From: Gymnothorax reevesii
Lineage: Eukaryota > Chordata > Actinopteri > Anguilliformes > Muraenidae
Assembly: GCA_029721435.1 (NCBI GenBank)
Contig: CM056583.1
Location: 71,639,120-71,703,119 of the forward strand
Length of the DNA: 64,000 nt
Direction: 5' to 3'
This document shows positions 11,288 to 64,000 of the stretch, piece by piece; the first letter of the stretch is position 1, and each line of letters starts with the position of its first letter. Under the pieces are notes generated by a model that saw nothing but the letters and a program-made list of their open reading frames with translations, made no database searches and was not told the DNA's origin. The position numbers and the translations under genes were made by a program.

Positions 11288-13035
11288 TTTCATCTTTGTA
11301 CTTTTTCAACTGAATACTGTTCTAAGGAATGTGCAAATTACTACTTGCAATTTTTATTTACATTTTACACATTTGGCCTCATGCAAGAACCAATTGTACA
11401 AACAGATTTGTTCTTAAACAGCATGTAGGAGTTACTAGGAGTTACTATAAATTACTTTCTAAAAAATGATTAAAAAAAAGACTTAAAAAAAAACAAAGAT
11501 CTCTGATGGTTGGTTTGTGTTTACATTTTATTGAATGTAATTATATTAAAATATTATTGCATTGGTTTGTTGATGCATTCTGTGAAATAGATTTGGATGT
11601 ATGTTCATTGTCTGTTGCAAAAGAAGTCACCATCACTGGCATTCTAAATCAGGTGTATGAACGAGATAACCGGTCGTGTTTTTTTTTATTTTTTTTGATG
11701 TACTCTTAACAACACAATGTGAGACTTTTATGTCATGTCATATCCAACGCAGCTGGAAAATAAATGTTTTCACCTATGACACAGACATGAGGTTTACCAT
11801 TCCTTTTCACTGACCCATTTAATATGCCACTCACAATAATAAAGGAGAAATTAAGACTCAGAATACTTGTCAGACAGATCTTAACAATCCGGCAGTGTGA
11901 TTCATACTGAGCCACGTGACGTCAATAAACAGGAACAAACACAAAGCAACTGAGAGCTTTGCCTGATTTGTGATAAACCAAGAATTTCTGCTGGAAAGAG
12001 CTGTGTACTGTGTTTATCTTATCCCACTAGCGAGGAGCAATGGTATGGCTTTTCTGTTTGGTTGAAACTAGATGAACCAATGATTCCACAAAGCAGTTGT
12101 CCAATTGATGGCATTTACAGAAGCTTAACTACGAAACAGTGTTTATCCAATATATAAGTGATAATGAGGGGGATGGGGGGGAGACGGAGGCAGAGAGAAG
12201 TTATCTGTAAATTCATCACCTCTATCTTAGATATTAGCCTCAGCAAACATGATTTTGAATTCAAAATAAAATTCTTCTCACAGACCAGCTCAGAGCTGTA
12301 GATAAAATGGTTTCACCTGCTAATGCTTAAATATACATAGTAAATTGAAGAGAGTTTGTCTCTGAAAAATTCCTGTTTATAAACTCCAATGACATATTGG
12401 GAACTTTGACACATTGTTGACAAGATGTCAACAATATCATTAAAATCCTTAAAATAGCATTGTAGAGCCATAACAGTTAAATACACTGACTAACAAATAT
12501 ATCTCTCAAACACTACCAAAAAAGGGATCTTTTCATCTAAAAACCCACACACATTAGACATGAAAGTTTTCTTTGAGGGCAGAGACGAGAATTCACTTTC
12601 ACTGTCTGTGACCCCAGGCACACTTTCAAAGGTCTGATGAAATCAATTACTCACACTCAACAGAACTTTAAAACTACCTTATTTGTTTTAACATTTAAAA
12701 AAAAAAAACTGTAGCAAGCCTGTTGGCAAGATGAATAATTAATCATCAGAAATAACACACAAAAGCATTGGGCAATGAGGAAACTAAGAATGTAAATCCT
12801 TGTGTCAATCTGTATTAGGACAACAACATCTAGATTGCTTTGTTCGCATGTCTACAATTTAATTTAAATGAACAGTGTGTATGAATTAAATAACCTAAAC
12901 TATTTTGTCATGCTAGTGATGGCGAGATGATGCCTCGTGAAACGTCAAAGCCTCTCAGCTGAATGAGCCACCAAAATGGTTCGACCTCAAAGCTCCAAAT
13001 AAGTACGCTAGGGACATCTAGTGGTGAATGAAATT
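11288..13035. other. Intergenic DNA without recognised genes
   Basis: AT-rich with A/T homopolymers near 11460-11500 and a purine-rich GGGGATGGGG stretch near 12168-12200. No conserved exon or RNA gene seen. Confidence 0.5.
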
Positions 13036-14634
13036 ACAAAAACCAGTGAAGTTGCCACATTATGTAAATCGTAGATAAAAACAGAATACAATGATTTGCA
13101 AATCCTTTTTAACTTATATTCAATTGAATACACTGCAAAGACAAGATGTTTAATGTTCAAACTGAGAAACTTTTTTTTTTTTTCAAATAATCATTAGCTT
13201 AGAATTTAAAGGCAGCAACACCTTGCAAAAAAGTTGGCACAGGGGCCTTTTTACCACTGTGTTACATCGCCTTTCCTCTTAATGACACTCAGTAAACATT
13301 TGGGAACTGAGGAGACCAATTTTTGAAGCTTTTCAGGTGGAACTCTTTCCCATTCTTGCTAGATGTACAGCTTAAGTTGTTCAACAGTCCGGGGTCTTCG
13401 TTGTCGTATTTTACGCTTCATAATGCGCCACGCATTTTCAATGGGAGACAGGTCTGGACTACAGGCAGGCCAGTCTAGTACCCGCACTCTTTTACTACGG
13501 AGCCATGCTGTTGTAACACGTGCCGAATGTGGCTTGGCATTATCTTGCTGAAATAAGCAGGGGCGTCCATGAAAAAGATGTTGCTTGGATGGCAACATAT
13601 GTTGCTCCAAAACCTGTTTGTACCTTTCAGCATTAATGGTGCCTTCACATATGTGTAAGTTGCCCACGCCTTGGGCACTAATACACCCCCATACCATCAC
13701 AGATGCTAGCTTTTGAACTTTGCGCCCATAACAGTCCGGATGGTTCTTTTCCTCTTTGGTCCGGAGGACACGACGTCCACAGTTTCCAAAAACATTTTGA
13801 AATGTGGACTCGTCAGACCGCAGAACACTTTCCCACTTTGCATCAGTCCATCTTAGATGAGCATGGGCCCAGTGAAGCCGGCGGCATTTCTGGGTGCTGT
13901 TGATAAATGGCTTTTGCTTTGCATTGTAGAGTTTTAACTTGCACTTGCAGATGTAGCGACGAACTGTAGTTACTGACACTGGTTTTCTGAAGTGTTCCTG
14001 AGCCCATGTGGTGATGTCCTTTACACACTGATGTCGGTTTTTGATGCAGTGCCGCCTGATCGAAGGTCACGGGCATTCAATGTTGGTTTTCAGCCTTGTC
14101 GCTTACGTGCAGTGATTTCTCCAGATTCTCTGAACCTTTTGCCGATATTACGGACTGTAGATGATAAAATCCCCAAATTTCTTGCAATAGCTCGTTGAAG
14201 AATGTTGTTTTAAAACTGTTCGACAATCAGCTCACGCATTTGTTCACTAAGTGATGACCCTCGCCCCATCCTTGTTTGTGAATGACTGAGCATTTCAGGG
14301 AAGCTGCTTTTATACCCAATCATGGCACCCACCTGTTCCCAATTAGCCCGTTCACCTGTGGGATGTTCCAAATAAGTGTTTGATGAGCATTCCTCCACTC
14401 TCTCAGTCTTTTTTGCCACTTGTGCCAGCTTTTTTGAAACATGTTGCAGGCATCAAATTCCAAATGAGCTAATATTTGCAAAAAATTACAAAGTTTACCT
14501 GTTCGAACATTATGTAACTTGTCTTTGCAGTGTATTCAATTGAATATAGGTTGAAAAGGATTTGCCAATCATTGTATTCTGTTTTTATTTACGATTTACA
14601 CAACGTGCCAACTCCACTGGTTTTGGGTTTTGTA
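13036..14634 (-). mobile_element. Nearly full-length Tc1-like transposon, recently inactivated
   Basis: Long terminal inverted repeats bracket the element. ACAGAATACAATGATTTGCA near 13081-13100 has its slightly diverged reverse complement at about 14567-14586, and the outer ends share AACCAGTG and AGTTG. TATTCAATTGAATACACTGC is a further shared inner block. The enclosed - strand reading frame is a Tc1 transposase from 14269 to about 13250. Overall length of about 1.6 kb is standard for Tc1. It lies between npffr2 and adamts3. Confidence 0.92.
13250..14269 (-). pseudogene. Tc1 transposase pseudogene (DDE blocks intact, few disabling changes)
   Basis: Cut-and-paste transposase: N-terminal paired-type DNA-binding domain followed by a DD34E nuclease. 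The start MGRGSSLSEQMRELIVEQF (14269-14213) meets a TAA at once. A helix-turn-helix region follows with a TGA and a small indel. A 206-codon open stretch (13979-13359) then contains all three catalytic blocks: VLRSDESTFQNVFGNCGRR, LFQQDNAKPHSARVTTAWLR and ACSPDLSPIENAWRIM. Another stop follows LKLYI. Few lesions and intact catalytic residues indicate relatively recent death. Confidence 0.9.
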
Positions 14635-14804
14635 TTAAGAAAGAAAAAGTTTCCAGTCAACGCAACCCAGTATCCCGGGATGAGGCTTCAAACGTCACAC
14701 GCAACGTCATTTCGGCAATGCGAATCACATCTCGACATGGAGCTTCGCTGGGGTGGGTGGGTCCCAACGTACACGACACACGCCTCGATGCCTCGAGGCA
14801 ATCC

Positions 14805-15330
14805 ATAACATCACTACCCCAAGCCATAATATTACCACCTCTATGTTTTACTGAAGGGGTTCAACTGTCATTTTTGAAATGTTGTCCAACTCTACGGCAC
14901 ATTTAAATCCTGCATTTTGGTGAGAAAATGTAAAATTTTGATTCATTGGTCCAAACGACTTGTTCCCAATCCATTGATGTTCAATCCTTGAATTTCTTGG
15001 CAAACTCAAGTCTTGGTTTTGTTGTTGCCAGCTCTTGGCTGCAACATGACCAATCAAACCATTTTCACACAGGCCTCTGGAAATAGTAGATTTTGTTACA
15101 TTCATCCCTTCACCTCTAGCACTATTAATATTATCTCAGAGTTGTTGTGCGGTCAACAGCCATTTTTTTTTTACTTGTCATACACAGATAATGAACATCA
15201 GAGGCACTTAACTTCTGCTTTGCACCTCTATTGCCACTAGTTTTCAGTCTATGTGATGGTGCTTTACAGTGCCATGGCAGCATTTAGCCTCATGTTAGGT
15301 CATAATGCAGCCACTAACAATCTGAGAGAG
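14805..15330 (-). pseudogene. Different, older Tc1-like transposase fragment
   Basis: On the - strand, broken frames give LEFAKKFKD (about 14987-15013), WEQVVWTNESKFYIFSP (about 14927-14977, the first catalytic Asp block) and VKHRGGNIMAWGSDVMD (about 14805-14855, normally GGGSVMVWG). Upstream codons resemble the DNA-binding region. The catalytic C-terminal half is missing. It directly abuts the Tc1 copy at 13036-14634. Confidence 0.72.
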
Positions 15331-17675
15331 CTTCCTTTTGTGCAATTGTGTTTAACACTGTGACACTGCTCAAAGTTCATGTCACCTTATGTCCCGGAAC
15401 AACTGACCATCTGAGGTAATTTTGCAGAATAATGTTGCCTCAAACCGGTTTAAACATATTTTTTAGCATCAACAATCATGGAATAAGCCATAAAACATGC
15501 ATTCGTGCCATGCAAGAGTAAAGAAATATATAATTAGGAACACGTTTCAATTGTTATTAAAAAAATCAAGGATTGCAGTACTTTTGTTTACTACCCATAT
15601 TTTCACCTCTGTTTACTTGAAGGAACAAATTTTTTTTTTGTTTTCATTGCTTACAATAGTATTTTTCAGTTGCATTTTCATCCAAAAAATTTTTTGAAAA
15701 GTAATACATTAGAACCATTTTAGATGAAAGTGGTGGAGTATAATCATCACTGCACACTACAGTATGTTCTTGAGATATCACAGATTTAACAATACACTAT
15801 GTTGGAAGAAAAACCTGAGCTAATCACTGCTAATCCAAGCAGTGACTGACCGGAAAAAAAAAAAGATCAAGTTATTCATAACTATTCAGCAGTTTGGCAA
15901 AAAATATTTTATTCATGACATATTCCAAATAAAAACTCATATTAATTGTAATTGACTCTTCCATACAAGTAAAATTATAATATGACAATTATAACCATAA
16001 ATGAGTGAAAATATGAATAGCAGAGGAACATCAACATGGAGTAACTACCCCTAATATAAACAGAATTATGTATACAAACACCGTGTGTGGCACCGTGGTA
16101 CTAATTCAGTACACAATTTAGGATCTGACTGGCAGGAACACCTGCATGTTGATCTTAAAAAGAAATAGTGAAGTTGTTTATCTTCATAAATCTTATCAAA
16201 TTTTTAATAATTTTTAGGTTTATGCAAATCTCAGCCAACATATTTGCCTATGGAGACTTGCCTTGATGTTACAAGGAGCAAACAAGTCAGCGATGTAATC
16301 AGCAGCTCTGCTCTTTTTAAACATTATCTTCTCAGCACAAAAGTTGCATCACCACTGTGCAGGGATAACAATAGACTGGCTTTAGATTGTACAACCCTCA
16401 TTCTACACAGACAGATGAAAATGAAGGGTGGCTGGCTGAACTGGCTAACAATGCAGAGTTAATTTTGGGGTATATTTCACACTACATCAGAATGAGTCAA
16501 ATTACTGACTTCTGATTATAATGGGATTTAGACTATGAAGAATGATTTCCCATTCAGAGATTTTAGTTTTATTTATTACACAATGGTAAAAATTTCTCAC
16601 AGCATCATTTAAGGCTTTGAAATCGCCTAAAAATATTAAAGAATTTGAAAGAAACTGATTCACAGAGGTTGCAATCAATAGATCGAATAATACAGTCAAG
16701 ACATTGATAATGATATAAATTACAAAAGTTAATTTGAATGATTCAGTCTTTACATCTGATCACAAAGCCTAATTTTCAGCAACAATTTCAGGGGGAAAAT
16801 AACAGAACACCGTGCCACCCCATGCTTATGTAATTTTGCTAATATGCTCTACCATTTTAGTGGTAGAGAAAAATGGAATTAATCACCTATCCTATGTTCT
16901 ATTTTCAGTGCTCCGGATCCTGCTGTTTCACTATTTAATGAAGCTGCTCACTGTGGACCAGTGAGGCATATTTATGTCAGACTAGAAAGAGTGATGTACT
17001 TGTACTCTTTTACAGTTCTGTACTTGGGCCTTCCACTTCTCTCATTATCCTGCTGCGACCCAATTTGTGCGCTTTGTTCCATACATTGCTACACAACTTC
17101 ATGTGAAAACCAGTTTCTTGGCTATTCATGAGAAAAAGCTGTTAATGATGTAATGAAACCTTCGTGGACAAATGTATCAAGTTAAAGAGAATAAATAAAT
17201 AAAAAATTCTAAGTGAACCAAATATTTGAATGCTTCTGTATGTACAAGCAGATTTCAGACAATGAGTCCTCATCAAGAAATGTGAGCCTGCGCAAAGAAC
17301 AGCTAAAGTCACAGATGCTAGAACCCAACTGAAAATCAGCCAACGAATAGTGAATTTAGCTTGGGAAGCCATGGACAGGAAGCGCCAATCTCTCTGCCAT
17401 CTCTGGCCCAGACCTGTTCAACCATTTGAAGTTTTAATCCTCCAGGTGCAAGGACTGCCTTGTTCAAAGCAATCTTGCAATGTGACCCAAGACAAACATA
17501 AACAACCTGCATCACACTGGCCATGATGTGCTCCCTGTTCAGCTGACTCACTCTTCGGGACTAAACTGGTAGTGAGGCCTGGCTATTCAAGTTTTATCTG
17601 CTGATGTATTTATCTTGAACCTTTGAGGGGGGAGATCTTCAAAAGATTCCACGGCTACCAAGGGGCAGCAGAATT
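15331..17675. other. adamts3 3' flank and probable 3' UTR
   Basis: AT-rich DNA without further coding homology. It includes a candidate polyadenylation signal at 16568-16577. No other gene recognised. Confidence 0.4.
16568..16577 (-). promoter_or_regulatory. Candidate adamts3 polyadenylation signal (overlapping AATAAATAAA)
   Basis: Two overlapping AATAAA hexamers on the - strand about 1.1 kb past the adamts3 stop. The interval 16578-17675 holds no other clear hexamer apart from an ATTAAA-type variant near 16934. Position is plausible for a 3' UTR end but there is no transcript evidence. Confidence 0.25.
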
Positions 17676-63549
<45,874 letters not shown>

Positions 63550-63599
63550 CTGTAAGACATACAAACATATATATTCATACAGAATACAAGCAGAAAGAC

Positions 63600-63615
63600 C
63601 ACCCCCCCCCCCCCA
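63600..63615. repeat. Poly-C tract upstream of the 5'-most visible exon
   Basis: A run of about 14 cytosines on the + strand (poly-G in gene sense) 50 bp before the exon start at 63549. Confidence 0.9.
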
Positions 63616-63789
63616 TTACTTACAATACTCTGCATATTTTTAACAAATGAAATGTAACATTGATTCATTAATTCATCGGTGTCCTGAATATTTCAGTTCA
63701 AAACATAAAATAGAGGACAACATAAATTGCACAATTTCTCCATTTCTGTGTCTTGTCAATGAACTCCGTACCAGAGTATTTTATGCTCA

Positions 63790-63868
63790 TTAACCTCTTG
63801 ACTGTCACCCACATTTTCTCACATTTGGCCTGGCCCTAATTAGGGCCCAGAAATAGTAAAGGGGTTAA
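63790..63868. mobile_element. Very short TTAA-bounded palindromic element
   Basis: 79 bp from TTAACCTCTTGACTG to AGTAAAGGGGTTAA, ends partly inverted, with the central perfect palindrome GGCCCTAATTAGGGCC. It resembles the TTAACCCCTTT ends at 29988 and 34158 but has an unrelated body. Confidence 0.55.
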
Positions 63869-64000
63869 ACCATCAGTACATATGGAGTGTGAATGTGCAC
63901 AGATTGCTCTGATTTAAATATGCCTTCGGAGTCTAATTATATTCTTATAAGCCTGTATTCTGCATAAAAATTTAATTTCCAGTGTAATAACAAAATTTTG

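Noticed and set aside
14530..14906. Overlapping + strand frames of 92 and 114 codons
   Set aside because: They cover a Tc1 terminal repeat and the antisense of a transposase fragment.

Overview
The window is vertebrate nuclear DNA, most likely from a ray-finned (probably teleost) fish. The genes are split by GT-AG introns, the intergenic DNA is AT-rich, and the interspersed repeats are those typical of fish genomes: several Tc1-like families, hAT, PIF/Harbinger, TTAA-flanked elements, an R2/R4-type LINE and an APE-type LINE. The species cannot be named from sequence alone. There are no prokaryotic operons, no CRISPR array and no recognisable viral genome.

Two host genes are present in convergent (tail-to-tail) order, and both run out of the window. 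On the + strand, the last two coding exons of a neuropeptide FF receptor (npffr2) lie at 4790-4889 and 5153-5957. They encode TM3 to the C-terminus. On the - strand, seventeen coding exons of a procollagen N-proteinase of the ADAMTS2/3/14 group, best matched to ADAMTS3, run from 63549 down to the stop codon at 17676. They encode the middle of the metalloprotease domain, the disintegrin-like domain, four thrombospondin repeats, the Cys-rich and spacer regions and the PLAC domain. All seventeen exon junctions keep phase and sum to 2373 bp (790 codons plus stop). NPFFR2 and ADAMTS3 are also convergent neighbours on human chromosome 4q13, which supports both names.

Layout: 1-4.1 kb holds remnants of two related Tc1-like elements and a palindromic repeat. 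4.8-6.0 kb is npffr2. The 11.7 kb between the two stop codons is packed with DNA transposons: a decayed Tc1, a three-deep nest (Tc1 containing Harbinger containing a hAT MITE), a nearly complete Tc1 and a further Tc1 piece. 17.7-63.5 kb is adamts3. Its introns carry Tc1, hAT, Kolobok- or piggyBac-like TTAA elements, a SINE, minisatellites, an R2/R4-type LINE beside a (TAA)n tract, a 79-bp hairpin-bearing tandem array, a Harbinger relic with a Myb/SANT reading frame that contains a foldback hAT, and a full-span but dead APE-type LINE.

I see no unprecedented biological system. The most interesting items are the nested transposons whose target-site duplications can be read directly, the hairpin-unit minisatellite at 54.3-55.2 kb, the paired palindromic elements at 41.9 and 43.8 kb, and the apparently short tail after the PLAC domain of ADAMTS3.
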